Shown here one piece after another: positions 17,677-26,809 of a stretch of 64,000 nucleotides of DNA. How positions within the stretch are numbered: position 1 is the first letter of the stretch; each line of letters begins with the position of its first letter. The notes below the pieces were generated by a model. It saw only the letters and a program-made list of their open reading frames with translations. It searched no databases and had not been told where the DNA came from. The stretch is from Ordospora colligata OC4 (lineage: Eukaryota > Microsporidia > Ordosporidae): NCBI RefSeq assembly GCF_000803265.1, contig NW_014575405.1:120215-184214 (forward strand), read 5' to 3'. The translations under genes and the position numbers were made by a program.

Positions 17677-19716
17677 TTATCCTCCGGCTGCTTGACCCAT
17701 GCCTTCCATACCAGAGCCCTTCATGTACTCACTCATTATACTTCGCAGTTCATTAGATCTATTCTCAAGCTCTTCCAAAGAGAAGTCCATTCCGTTTATC
17801 TGCGCAAGCCATGCCTCATTATCACGGACCGTATTCATGATATTGTCCTTCTGCTCTTGAGGAATGTTGGCATTCTCAATAGCTCCACTTACAGAGTGTA
17901 ATGTTTGCTCAAACGTATTCTTCTTTCCTATTTTCTCCTTGATCTCAGCATCAATTTTCTCGTGCTCCTTTGCACTCTCTGTCATTCTCTTGATCTCTTC
18001 TTCACTCAACCTACTCTGTGTATTTGCAACTTGTAATTTACCAGACTTACCTGTCTGTGTATCCTTTGCCGTGACTGTAAGCACGCCATTATTATCAACC
18101 TCAAAAGTCACTTCAATCTTTGGCACACCAGCAGGTGCAGGAATAATCCCATCAAGATTAAACGATCCTATCTGCTTGTTGTCTGAGCACATAGATCGGT
18201 TTCCCTCATAAACATTGATTGTAACCGCCGTCTGGTTATTCTGGTACGTCGTAAACGTCTCTGTCTTCATTATGGGAATGCTACTGTTCTTGTCTATCAG
18301 CGTCGTAGCTACTCCTCCTGCCGTCTCAATAGACAGATTAAGTGGAATGCAGTCAATCAAGAGTAAGCTTGTCCCTCCTGCAAGTGCATCAGAGTATATT
18401 GCGGCTGCCTGATATGCTGCTCCATAAGCAACTGCTTCATCTGCATTAACTGGCTCAATCACCTTACTTGCTCCAAAGTAATCCGCTAGCAAACTCTTGA
18501 TCTTAGGTATCCTTGAAGACCCTCCAACAAGAATCACCTTTCGGATACTATTCTTTGCCTCCTCAAGCATTCTCTCGAGATTCGGGTTCAACAATAGTTT
18601 ACTTCCATCTGCTGAGTATTCAACACCTGGCGCCTCTTTATATAGAAGCAGGCATCCCTTTACTCTCTCCATACATCTCTTGAATAAGTGATCACACAGC
18701 ATCTCAAACCTGGCTCTTGTAATTGGAACATTCAGATCGTCTGTAGCATGGAAGCATGGAACATAGATCGAACTGCTGGTAGACGAACTCAGTATTGCCT
18801 TCACTCTCGTGCATTCAGCTCTCAGTCTCAGTATCGAGTTCTCCTTCAAATCATTCTCCTTCACACTTGTATTCTTCTTCAAAAACTCTGCAATGCAGTA
18901 GTTAATCAGAAGATTGTCAAAATCCTGTCCTCCAAGGAATGTGTCTCCATCAGTAGCTCTTGCTATTCCAAGTGATCCTTCCGTAGAGTTAAACTCAAAG
19001 TCAAGCACGGACACGTCAAACGTACCTCCTCCAAGATCAAACACAAGCACATCCTCTTTTATGGCATAATTTGAATTGGTTTGTGTCTGCACATGTCCAT
19101 ATGCGAGTGCTGCTGCCGTAGGCTCTGCAAGCAGTCTGACCCTATCCGGATTAAATCCTGCTATTGTTGCTGCAACCTTCGTACTCTTCTTCTGTGGCTC
19201 ATCAAAGTATGCAGGAACCGTCACAACTGCTGAATCAACAGTCACACCAAGCTTAGCCTCTGCTGCCTTCTTCAGATATGTCAACACTCTTGCACTGATC
19301 TCAATCGGTGCATAGTAATGGTCAACTCCATTCTTTGTCACCTTGATTGCTATGTTGTCATTGCTGTTAATATTCTGATCCTCCTTCCTTGTCTGGTGGT
19401 CATACTTCACCACCTTGAATGGCCATCTCTTCAATGATTCCTTGATCTTCGGATCATCATAAGATCGTCCAATCATTCTCTTCGCATCAAAAACAACAGA
19501 AGATGGATCGCTTCCAAACATGTTCTTCGCTGCTGTTCCAACTACTACATTGTTGTTATCATCAAAACACACTACAGATGGTGTCGTCCTCTCTCCATCT
19601 GCATTCGTAATTATCTCAATATTCCCATTGAACATTGATCCCACACACGAAAAAGTCGTTCCAAGATCAATTCCAATCGCATACGATGTCTTGTTAGGCA
19701 CATTAGCTTCACTCAT
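17677..19716 (-). CDS. SSA1: Cytosolic HSP70 chaperone
   Basis: This is an ATP-dependent chaperone of the cytosolic Hsp70 family. IGIDLGTTFSCVG opens the ATPase domain, and DLGGGTFDVSVLDF and ILVGGSSRIPKI complete the actin-like fold. The substrate domain contains LSIETAGGV and the GVPKIEVTF strand, with a helical lid after residue 560. The C-terminus is GMGQAAGG and lacks the EEVD tail used to recruit TPR co-chaperones. No N-terminal signal or transit peptide is visible, so it is not an ER or mitosomal form. At 679 aa it is slightly longer than yeast Ssa because of short inserts in the ATPase domain. Confidence 0.95.
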   Translation of the reverse strand: MSEANVPNKTSYAIGIDLGTTFSCVGSMFNGNIEIITNADGERTTPSVVCFDDNNNVVVGTAAKNMFGSDPSSVVFDAKRMIGRSYDDPKIKESLKRWPFKVVKYDHQTRKEDQNINSNDNIAIKVTKNGVDHYYAPIEISARVLTYLKKAAEAKLGVTVDSAVVTVPAYFDEPQKKSTKVAATIAGFNPDRVRLLAEPTAAALAYGHVQTQTNSNYAIKEDVLVFDLGGGTFDVSVLDFEFNSTEGSLGIARATDGDTFLGGQDFDNLLINYCIAEFLKKNTSVKENDLKENSILRLRAECTRVKAILSSSTSSSIYVPCFHATDDLNVPITRARFEMLCDHLFKRCMERVKGCLLLYKEAPGVEYSADGSKLLLNPNLERMLEEAKNSIRKVILVGGSSRIPKIKSLLADYFGASKVIEPVNADEAVAYGAAYQAAAIYSDALAGGTSLLLIDCIPLNLSIETAGGVATTLIDKNSSIPIMKTETFTTYQNNQTAVTINVYEGNRSMCSDNKQIGSFNLDGIIPAPAGVPKIEVTFEVDNNGVLTVTAKDTQTGKSGKLQVANTQSRLSEEEIKRMTESAKEHEKIDAEIKEKIGKKNTFEQTLHSVSGAIENANIPQEQKDNIMNTVRDNEAWLAQINGMDFSLEELENRSNELRSIMSEYMKGSGMEGMGQAAGG

Positions 19717-19784
19717 ATTTACCGTTAGGGTAAACGTTCATTTTTATTCTTTTTTCTTTCGCGATTTTTCGGTTTTTTCTAGAA
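19717..19784 (-). promoter_or_regulatory. HSP70 upstream region with CCC signal and possible heat-shock element
   Basis: On the minus strand a CCC lies at 19728-19730, about 12 nt before the HSP70 ATG. Further upstream is the palindrome TTCTAGAA, with its TTC and GAA half-sites at 19777-19784. That is a minimal inverted pair of heat-shock-factor half-sites, about 65 nt from the start codon. An additional TTC at 19768-19770 on the plus strand has gap-type spacing. Function is inferred from the motif only. Confidence 0.4.
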
Positions 19785-19870
19785 ATCAATGCAATCATAC
19801 TTCACTTCACATAATTCCTACTTCACTTCATATCACAACTGCTTATCATTGGCATTGACATAATTATTAG

Positions 19871-20055
19871 CATTCACTACAATAGTCATCATATTCACAT
19901 TAAGTCTTTATTACTTCACATTCACTATAATCATCATCACTTCATATTTACATGAAAATTGCTTAACATTTACATTCACTACAATAGTCATCATATTCAC
20001 ATCTCTATCAATAATCCTACTTCACATTCACTACAATATTACATTCACATCTCCT
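19871..20055. repeat. Direct repeat upstream of HSP70 (30 bp perfect, 102 bp apart)
   Basis: The 30 bp word beginning CATTCACTACAATAGTCATC occurs at 19871-19900 and identically at 19973-20002. A truncated copy starts at 20025. Shorter CTTCACATTCACTA words recur throughout 19795-20055. The array fills most of the 382 bp spacer between HSP70 and the large gene at 20099-23845. No ORF or RNA is visible in the spacer. Confidence 0.85.
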
Positions 20056-20098
20056 CAAGCTAATCACTTTATTACTCTTCATTTGTATTCTACAATGC

Positions 20099-23000
20099 TT
20101 ATTCAAAAAGCACCTCAAAGCATTTTCTAACATAATCAATCACTTGGTAGTCTTTGCTCCTCAGCACATCGACTAACACTCCCCTTAGTTCCTCAATAAG
20201 CCTCTTATCTCGTCGCCTTGCCATCTCTCTAAGTAGTTCATACACCTCCCTTTGCATCATCATCGAGTAGAACCCGTTATACACCGCTTCAATCCGATTG
20301 TACTTGCATAACACTTCTCGAACCCTTCTAACAACCTCAGAGTACACAACCTCAATGTCATCAAACACAATCCCATAACACCTAATTAACACACTCTCCC
20401 TCCTTTGACGTGCATCCATGCCTATCATCTCAAATATCACTCCATAGCCCTCCTTCAAATCCACCAGCGTCACCTCATCAAACGGTTGCTGCTCAACTCC
20501 TCCCTGCTCAAAATACATCTTCTTAATGCTCACAAGCACTCCGTGGTAGAACATCAGAAACTCTAAGACAATCCTCTCAATCCTCTTCATCTTGCCAATT
20601 ACTTCATTCCTAACCTCAATCACTCCATCATCCACAAGCACACCGCTCATCATCTTGCATGCCTTTGCAAATATCATCTTACTACTCTTCACAAACGACA
20701 TAAACTGATTCCTACTCATCTTCCTCTTGGTTCCACACATCACTCCTCGTACCACATCCTCCCACAGATTCTCATCTTCACAATGCTTCGCAATACTCAT
20801 CACTACCTCAGAATATCTCTCTCCACTTCGTGCCAGTAATAAGCCTATCCTTTCAATCAGCATCCTAGACAACCCTACATCCTGTTCTGTAATCCATGAG
20901 ATATAAGCATCCAATCTTACATCCACAAAATCATCTCCACTCGCAAGCATCTCAATCATTCCAATCACTTTTTCCTGTAATAGCCTATTTCCTGAACTAA
21001 TAAATCTTTCAAGACAAGGCATTAACGTCTTCAGATCCTGCTCCCAAACCACAAAATACCTCAACATCTCAACCATCTCTAAGCACATCGGAAGACTCTT
21101 CATATCTGCTACTCTTCTATCAGTCAATCTATCCTCATATTCAACTCTATCAACTCCGTTGCTCTGCACATTCACTTCATTTCCAGACTCAGAATTACAT
21201 ACGCAATCAATCGGAATCCTTCTCAAAACATCCTTATATATCTCCTGTATCCTCATTCTCACTCCACCGCTCTTCACCTCCGTATCTTTCTTACAAATCT
21301 TCAGATCAACAGCCGTCTCTTTCTTATATTCTTCAGCATCAGCAATACACTTTACAACCATCTTAAATCTTTCCATGCTCAGCAGTCTCACTTCATCATT
21401 ATCGCTGCACATACCATCTACCAAAACCTCAAAAAATACACTGCTTATACACTCATGCTTACATATCATTTCCACACATCCTCCACTCTCCCGGAGCATC
21501 AAGCACACCGTGTTCAATCCATCTAAATCAGATTCTCGAATCAAATGCCTTCCCTTTTCAAAAACCTCACACACTCCACTTATCGCTTCATTCCAAATCC
21601 CATCGGCATCATTCATCCACGCCACACTCATCATAAGATCAAGCAAATACCTAACTGTCGTATCTCGCATAATCACTCTGCAATCACTCAGCTCCGCTCT
21701 AAGAATCTCCACATACCTCTTCCATACCTTATTCACACCATTTTCTATATGATTCATACCTGCAAGGCACTCTCCAACATCCCGCAGAACATACATCAGT
21801 TTTATACCCTCCTCCTCACTAACATTACTGCACATCATGCACAGGCACTCAACAATCACTTCAAAATGCAAGGCATTTAGCAAATGACTAAATCCCCCAA
21901 CCATCCATTGAATCAACAAATACACACTTGAATAAAGCTCAGGTACACATCCATGTCTAACACACTCAACAATCACATCCCATCCAACTTCTGGTGTCAC
22001 AAGCCTTAACACCTTGAGTAACATTTCCAAAACCTCTTTTTTCTCTGCATCAGCACAACTCTTCAACATCCTCTCCACCATCCCGAAAATAACTCCTTCA
22101 ATATCAACACTCAGAACCTCTAAATCACTGGCATAATCAATAACAATCAGGCTGAATATCCTTGTGGCATACATCCCTTCTCCACTACTCTCTTCAATAA
22201 CCCCATTCAGAATCATCTCAAGCATCCTTATATTCAGAGGCTCAACAATCACAGGCTTCATCACATTGAACACAGAGTGCAAAAAATCAATCTTCTCCTT
22301 TCCACTCCAGGCATTCTCTGAATCATCCTGCACATCATTAATCATGCTTACGCCCTTTAATACATAGAACATCTCTTCTGCATCAAAACGCCCAATTGCA
22401 TCAACGACCTGGCCCGCATACTCCTTCCCTCCATTAAGCACCACTCTCCACGAATCCTGCATACCCTTTCTGTTCTCTATTGCACACCGCATCATCTCCT
22501 TGCAAAATCCTAATTTCATCCCAACATTCAAAAAATTCTCGAGCCTTTCTCTATCACCAACCCCTGCATAGAAATCAACAACTGAACACAGCAAATCCTT
22601 TAAATCCTCATGAGCACGCTCAACCTCTACCAGCTTCTCAAGCAGCTGTGTAGAAAACTTATCGAAAAATACCTTTGTAGATGGATTATACCGTGTTCCA
22701 TTCAATTCTGTCTGTCTTTCAAGCTGTATCTCCAAAGAGCTTTTGATTGATGCAATCACATCTCTGCTCCCCGCCTCATCAACAGACATATCACCAAGAA
22801 TCCTGAAAAACATCCTTCTGACAGTTATTGCATTCATCCCTACCAGATAAACTCCCATCTTCCCAAAAAACTCAAGAAACATCTCCCGCTCCAGCTCATC
22901 AAATCCATCATACGCTTTCTCAACTTCACAAAAAAACATCTGAATGTCTTTCTCAAAGATTGCTCCGTTTCTCTGTGCTAATACCTCAATCACCTTGTAA

Positions 23001-23845
23001 ACTCCACCCTTCGATGAGCTTCTCTTCCTTATCAATCGCACCAACGAATCCATTACATCATTTGAATACACATTCCTAAACACTTCATGCACAAAAAGTT
23101 CATTTCGCATTGTAATAATGCACAGAGTATCAACAACAAAATAACACATCTCCTTAGAGCATGAAATACAACTCAAAAGATGCTTCAAAAAACACACTCC
23201 ATCATTAACCACTTGCACCATTCTACACATTTCAATACATGGAAGTAACTCAGATTTTGAATAATCCATCTCATTTGTATGCTCTACGTCACGTGCCTGC
23301 TCATTCACACCCATATCACCTTCACTTTGAACCTTTCTTTCAGGTATATAATGCATCCTACTAAATATAAAATCAATCAAATGCATCGCTATCGATCTTG
23401 CTGTTGTCTGCACCTGTCTACTTTTGTCCTCTATCATCACAAGTAGGCTCTTCAATAGACTCAATGCAACATCTCCACCAAAATCATCATACCTCATGAG
23501 ATAATAGCTCATCTGCAGAATTTTCATCTTCGATGCTTCGCACCAACTGCTCTCTCCGATTGCACTGACTATCTCTTTTACATCTTCATAAACAAATATC
23601 TCATTCACAAGAAGAGTATAAACAAAGTCAATAACAAAAAGTGGCGCGTGCTTTCTCAAACACATTGCATTCACAATCATTTTCACAATCCAATACTTTT
23701 CTTTTATGCATTGCTTAATTCCATCGTTTCCAACCCCTTTGATCTCATCCTTTGCCTTGTGGCACATTGCAGCTACATTAGTATCATCACACGTCTTCAA
23801 GAGCTTTTCAATACAAGTATCAATTTCGGCTTTATCCAGGTACAT
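20099..23845 (-). CDS. Very large helical protein, possibly Mon2/Sec7-related (DCB-HUS-like)
   Basis: The 1248 aa product is the second largest in the window and is almost entirely predicted helix with repeated Leu/Ile/Met patterns, as in HEAT/ARM scaffolds. No catalytic motif is visible, including no Sec7 GEF motif. The segment near residues 120-160, with DKSRQVQTTARSIAMHLIDF, resembles the DCB region of Mon2 and BIG/Sec7 proteins, which scaffold Golgi-endosome traffic. The region around 210-270 is placed like the following HUS box. These similarities are weak. Another HEAT scaffold is possible. A CCCC run lies just before the ATG at 23845, and the gene is divergent from V-ATPase C. Confidence 0.55.
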   Translation of the reverse strand: MYLDKAEIDTCIEKLLKTCDDTNVAAMCHKAKDEIKGVGNDGIKQCIKEKYWIVKMIVNAMCLRKHAPLFVIDFVYTLLVNEIFVYEDVKEIVSAIGESSWCEASKMKILQMSYYLMRYDDFGGDVALSLLKSLLVMIEDKSRQVQTTARSIAMHLIDFIFSRMHYIPERKVQSEGDMGVNEQARDVEHTNEMDYSKSELLPCIEMCRMVQVVNDGVCFLKHLLSCISCSKEMCYFVVDTLCIITMRNELFVHEVFRNVYSNDVMDSLVRLIRKRSSSKGGVYKVIEVLAQRNGAIFEKDIQMFFCEVEKAYDGFDELEREMFLEFFGKMGVYLVGMNAITVRRMFFRILGDMSVDEAGSRDVIASIKSSLEIQLERQTELNGTRYNPSTKVFFDKFSTQLLEKLVEVERAHEDLKDLLCSVVDFYAGVGDRERLENFLNVGMKLGFCKEMMRCAIENRKGMQDSWRVVLNGGKEYAGQVVDAIGRFDAEEMFYVLKGVSMINDVQDDSENAWSGKEKIDFLHSVFNVMKPVIVEPLNIRMLEMILNGVIEESSGEGMYATRIFSLIVIDYASDLEVLSVDIEGVIFGMVERMLKSCADAEKKEVLEMLLKVLRLVTPEVGWDVIVECVRHGCVPELYSSVYLLIQWMVGGFSHLLNALHFEVIVECLCMMCSNVSEEEGIKLMYVLRDVGECLAGMNHIENGVNKVWKRYVEILRAELSDCRVIMRDTTVRYLLDLMMSVAWMNDADGIWNEAISGVCEVFEKGRHLIRESDLDGLNTVCLMLRESGGCVEMICKHECISSVFFEVLVDGMCSDNDEVRLLSMERFKMVVKCIADAEEYKKETAVDLKICKKDTEVKSGGVRMRIQEIYKDVLRRIPIDCVCNSESGNEVNVQSNGVDRVEYEDRLTDRRVADMKSLPMCLEMVEMLRYFVVWEQDLKTLMPCLERFISSGNRLLQEKVIGMIEMLASGDDFVDVRLDAYISWITEQDVGLSRMLIERIGLLLARSGERYSEVVMSIAKHCEDENLWEDVVRGVMCGTKRKMSRNQFMSFVKSSKMIFAKACKMMSGVLVDDGVIEVRNEVIGKMKRIERIVLEFLMFYHGVLVSIKKMYFEQGGVEQQPFDEVTLVDLKEGYGVIFEMIGMDARQRRESVLIRCYGIVFDDIEVVYSEVVRRVREVLCKYNRIEAVYNGFYSMMMQREVYELLREMARRRDKRLIEELRGVLVDVLRSKDYQVIDYVRKCFEVLFE

Positions 23846-23983
23846 TTATTTACAGAGGGGTTCAAAGCTATATTTATTGATTGCCTGAAACACATGGTGT
23901 GTTGTACACATCAGTGATAAACATTGCTGTGATTCGCCTGGTTTGTTGCTGCACATGTAAAAATCATAAAATGGAATGCCCTG

Positions 23984-25045
23984 ATGTTCGTCTTCATGGG
24001 GTTGCCTGTTGACGACGGGCACGCACAGCTCACAGAGGATCAGATATGGGGCGAGCATGGGGTGCTTCTAAACAGGATACTGCTGCCATCATTCACTGGG
24101 GTGTCACTTGAGGGAATAGTGAACCAGGTTGAGAGACTCTGCTCACTGCAGAAGACGTGCGAAGGGCTTCTGAAGACATTCAGCAAGCAAGAGGCTACTG
24201 TAGATGCCGAAGAAAGTCGTGTCAACCTCAAGTTTAGGAACATGAAAGATGCACTCAGGTGGGACGAGAAGTGTTTTATGACAGACTCGATTGACAAGGC
24301 AATTGCACTTCTTGAGAAAGAATGCACACGAATCAGTGAGAGATTCAACACAATGGTTGAGGAGTTTATTCATGCTAAGACAGAGTGTGAGAAGCTGCAG
24401 AGACTTACAAGGGGAAGCCTAAGTGAGATCAGCCTGAACATCATTGTTGAGAATGACGAGCACTATGAATTTCTAAAGGTTCTATATGTTGTGGTGCCAA
24501 AGGCAAGAGTAAACGAATTCAAAAGGATGGTTAATGAATCGCCGTATATTTCTGAAGATGCAGTTGCAAGCATAAGTAGTGACGAAGATTATTGTCTTTT
24601 CAAAATGTATGTGTTGCAACACAATGAGGATGAAGTCCGGAGTGGAATACACATGGGAGGGTTTACAATCAAGGAGTTAGATCAGGAAGGAACATCGTGC
24701 ACACAGATTACAAAGGAAAGACGAGCAGCAGAGGAAAAATATTCGTCATCAGAGGAGTGCCTTATAAGGTTTGTGCATGTGAATCTTGATGAGGCCCTAA
24801 AGATATTGATCCACACAAAGCTATTGAAGCTGTTTGTAGAGTCAGTGTATAGATACGGATTGCCTACGGATTATGCGTTTTTCGTGATCAATGGAGAAAA
24901 GACAAAGATTATGAAGCAACTAGTGCCTATTGCAAGAGGCTGGCCATCAGAAAGAATCGCATACGATGAGGATGGAGAAATAAATGATGAAGAGGATGTC
25001 TTCTTTGCACTAGAAGAGCTTGATCTCAGCCAGAACGATGAGTAA
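23984..25045 (+). CDS. VMA5: V-type ATPase subunit C (Vma5)
   Basis: Subunit C is the peripheral clamp joining the V1 and V0 sectors of the proton pump, and it leaves on reversible disassembly. The C-terminal half is diagnostic: RFVHVNLDEALKILIHTK and FVESVYRYGLPTDY align with the conserved Vma5 block. The N-terminus MFVFMGLPVDDG matches the strand that begins subunit C, which supports the start at 23984; a CCC lies two bases upstream of the ATG. At 353 aa it is shorter than yeast (392), mainly in the middle. V-ATPase subunit F is encoded at 44902-45189. Confidence 0.88.
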   Translation: MFVFMGLPVDDGHAQLTEDQIWGEHGVLLNRILLPSFTGVSLEGIVNQVERLCSLQKTCEGLLKTFSKQEATVDAEESRVNLKFRNMKDALRWDEKCFMTDSIDKAIALLEKECTRISERFNTMVEEFIHAKTECEKLQRLTRGSLSEISLNIIVENDEHYEFLKVLYVVVPKARVNEFKRMVNESPYISEDAVASISSDEDYCLFKMYVLQHNEDEVRSGIHMGGFTIKELDQEGTSCTQITKERRAAEEKYSSSEECLIRFVHVNLDEALKILIHTKLLKLFVESVYRYGLPTDYAFFVINGEKTKIMKQLVPIARGWPSERIAYDEDGEINDEEDVFFALEELDLSQNDE

Positions 25046-25152
25046 GCATGATTTAGTGTCTTATAGTCCTGCCGATCTGTAGTAGCCCAATAACATCTCC
25101 TGCTATACATAATAAATACGATAAAGCATTGCTAGTTTATTGTATGTTGCAT

Positions 25153-25440
25153 TTATTCTTTCCACACCTTTTTGCATTCCATGCATTTGTAAAAGATAGT
25201 CATGGGCTCATCTGCACTTCGTGTCTGAAGCTCAACAAAGGACACCTGCTCTGATCCGCAATCGCATTTTTTACCACATTTCATAACAAACTTTGCATTT
25301 TCTTGCTCATCTATCAGACCTTCACTTTTCTTTGGCTCCATGCAAGTCTTCTTTGATATTTCCTCAGACATCAAATACATGTACTTACACATGTTGCAGA
25401 ACAAACCGTTGCCTGATGTTTGCTTCCTTACCACAAGCAT
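25153..25440 (-). CDS. RPC11: RNA polymerase III subunit RPC11 (C11/POLR3K, TFIIS-like)
   Basis: RPC11 supports RNA cleavage, termination and reinitiation by Pol III. The 95 aa protein has the standard two-ribbon plan. An N-terminal FCNMCKYMY ribbon comes first, here with an apparently reduced set of cysteines. A C-terminal ribbon follows, containing LQTRSADEPMTIFYKC and CKKVW. The acidic-loop residues of RSADEPMT are intact, so catalytic cleavage activity is expected. Length is close to the yeast protein (110 aa). The start is the only upstream ATG in frame, at 25440. Confidence 0.92.
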   Translation of the reverse strand: MLVVRKQTSGNGLFCNMCKYMYLMSEEISKKTCMEPKKSEGLIDEQENAKFVMKCGKKCDCGSEQVSFVELQTRSADEPMTIFYKCMECKKVWKE

Positions 25441-25579
25441 GCTTGATCACAGTGGACAAAATAACATTTCTGGGATAAATTCACCATACAAATCATTAAC
25501 TTAAATACTTAAAAGCACATGATCATTCGATTATAATTCACTGTAATCATTCAATTACACATTATCATAACCTTATATT

Positions 25580-26134
25580 TCACAAGCACATCTCAATTGT
25601 ATCATCAAAGAAAAACCGAAAATTATACACACCTTGCTCTTCATTAAACTCCTGATGCGTCAGTGATGCATCAATTTGTCTGTTTTCAAACCTAAACCCA
25701 ATATTATCATACGGCTTACATACAAATACAATATATCGATATCTATCATCATATTCTTCCACTCCTTGCTCAAGACTGCTAACAAAGCGATACTGTGGAA
25801 ACTCTTCTGCAAGTTCATATTTTATCATAATATTATATCCCACTCTTCCTCCTTGTATTAAACACTTCACTTCATGTACTGGAATATCCATACCAGCATT
25901 ATCTTCTTTGATGATTCGTGCATTGTGTTTCTTACCTTCTCTATGGCGTACATAGCTCATCTCTGTAGAATGCCTTGTGTTGCAGATAGCACACACATAT
26001 CTTCCTGCATCATCTTTGATTAGATTTGCATCTGAATCCAAGCCATGGATCTCAAAAAATAGCATCTTGCTTCTCTTCTGCTTATGCTTTCTAATCTCAG
26101 ACCCAGTATGGATCTTTACTCCCTTCTTATTCAT
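25580..26134 (-). CDS. PRP11: Splicing factor SF3A2/Prp11
   Basis: Prp11 is the U2 snRNP SF3a subunit that helps fix the branch-point helix. GRYVCAICNTRHSTEMSYVR is the matrin-type C2H2 zinc finger, followed by GKKHNAR. A Prp11/SF3A2-specific core comes next: GRVGYNIMIKYE, PQYRFVSSLEQ, DDRYRYIVFVCKPYD, IGFRFENRQID. The human Pro-rich tail is missing. The frame is open to an ATG at 26227, which would overlap the ARL gene by 7 bp. The Met at 26134 fits the family N-terminus better, because HTGSE follows as in other members. This start gives 184 aa. Its presence implies that some introns are still spliced in this organism. Confidence 0.85.
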   Translation of the reverse strand: MNKKGVKIHTGSEIRKHKQKRSKMLFFEIHGLDSDANLIKDDAGRYVCAICNTRHSTEMSYVRHREGKKHNARIIKEDNAGMDIPVHEVKCLIQGGRVGYNIMIKYELAEEFPQYRFVSSLEQGVEEYDDRYRYIVFVCKPYDNIGFRFENRQIDASLTHQEFNEEQGVYNFRFFFDDTIEMCL

Positions 26135-26220
26135 CCAAGGGATACACATGTACACGTATCTACTACTCGTGTTCTTTAAATCTTCTTGTTTCAATCTACT
26201 AATTGGCTGTTGAGTTTTTA

Positions 26221-26772
26221 CTAACATGTTTTGTTTGTTATATCATTCAATAGTCTTTGCATAGATTCGGTCAAAAGCCAGCTAAATCCATCATTCACAC
26301 CTTCTCCACTTCTGGCGCTGCACCTCACAAGCCTTACGTCCTTCCTTGATAAAAACCGTTGGAAATCATTTCCAAACACATCCTCACTGAATCCTGGATT
26401 GATATCGCATTTATTTGCTAATAGCAGCATCGGCTTGTTAACAAGCGAAGACTTTATCTGGCTTACATGCTCAGCAAATGACCGGCAATCAGTCGAATCA
26501 AAAACGAACACAACCCCGTCAACATCTTCATAGTAGCTTGACCAATACTCTAAAAACACAGATTGTCCTCCAATATCAAGAAGAATCAATTCATATCCTC
26601 TGTACACACCGCTGTGTATTTGATATCCAAATGTTGGCATGACATCCACCACAGGCTTTCCAAAAAGACAATGCAGAACACTGGTTTTACCTGCATTATC
26701 AAGCCCAAGAACAAGGATTTTCAGTTGGTTTCTCTCTTTCTTGATTCTTCTCACTGCCCTAGCGAAATGCAT
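26221..26772 (-). CDS. ARL2: ARF-like small GTPase (ARL2-like)
   Basis: This is a small GTPase of the ARF/ARL branch. LKILVLGLDNAGKTSV is the P-loop (residues 23-30 for GLDNAGKT), PTFGYQI is switch 1, LDIGGQ is switch 2, NKCD is the guanine-specificity motif, and CSAR is the G5 loop. Starting at the ATG on 26772 gives 183 aa, the usual ARL length. The frame upstream of this point would add an unrelated 73-residue extension lying over the sirtuin gene, so I reject it. There is no Gly2, so no N-myristoylation, as in ARL2. ARL2 works with tubulin cofactors and prenyl-protein carriers. Exact ARL class is uncertain. Confidence 0.85.
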   Translation of the reverse strand: MHFARAVRRIKKERNQLKILVLGLDNAGKTSVLHCLFGKPVVDVMPTFGYQIHSGVYRGYELILLDIGGQSVFLEYWSSYYEDVDGVVFVFDSTDCRSFAEHVSQIKSSLVNKPMLLLANKCDINPGFSEDVFGNDFQRFLSRKDVRLVRCSARSGEGVNDGFSWLLTESMQRLLNDITNKTC

Positions 26773-26809
26773 GGCGTATGCTATCAAATCTTTTTTGTCA
26801 CGCCCTGTA
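26773..26809. promoter_or_regulatory. 37 bp spacer between divergent ARL and sirtuin start codons
   Basis: The plus strand shows AAATCTTTTTT (26786-26796), then CCC (26803-26805), then four bases to the sirtuin ATG at 26810. This is a clear microsporidian start signal. Both genes must be driven from here or from inside the other's coding sequence. A second in-frame sirtuin ATG at 26771 overlaps the ARL start as CATG. Confidence 0.5.

Noticed and set aside
21159..21752. 197-codon plus-strand frame inside the large gene at 20099-23845
   Set aside because: It has low-complexity composition (Ser, Leu, Ile, Thr) and no start signal, and the opposite frame is open for 1248 codons.
26639..26770. 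Upstream extension of the sirtuin frame
   Set aside because: It lies antisense over the ARL P-loop region and has no sirtuin similarity.
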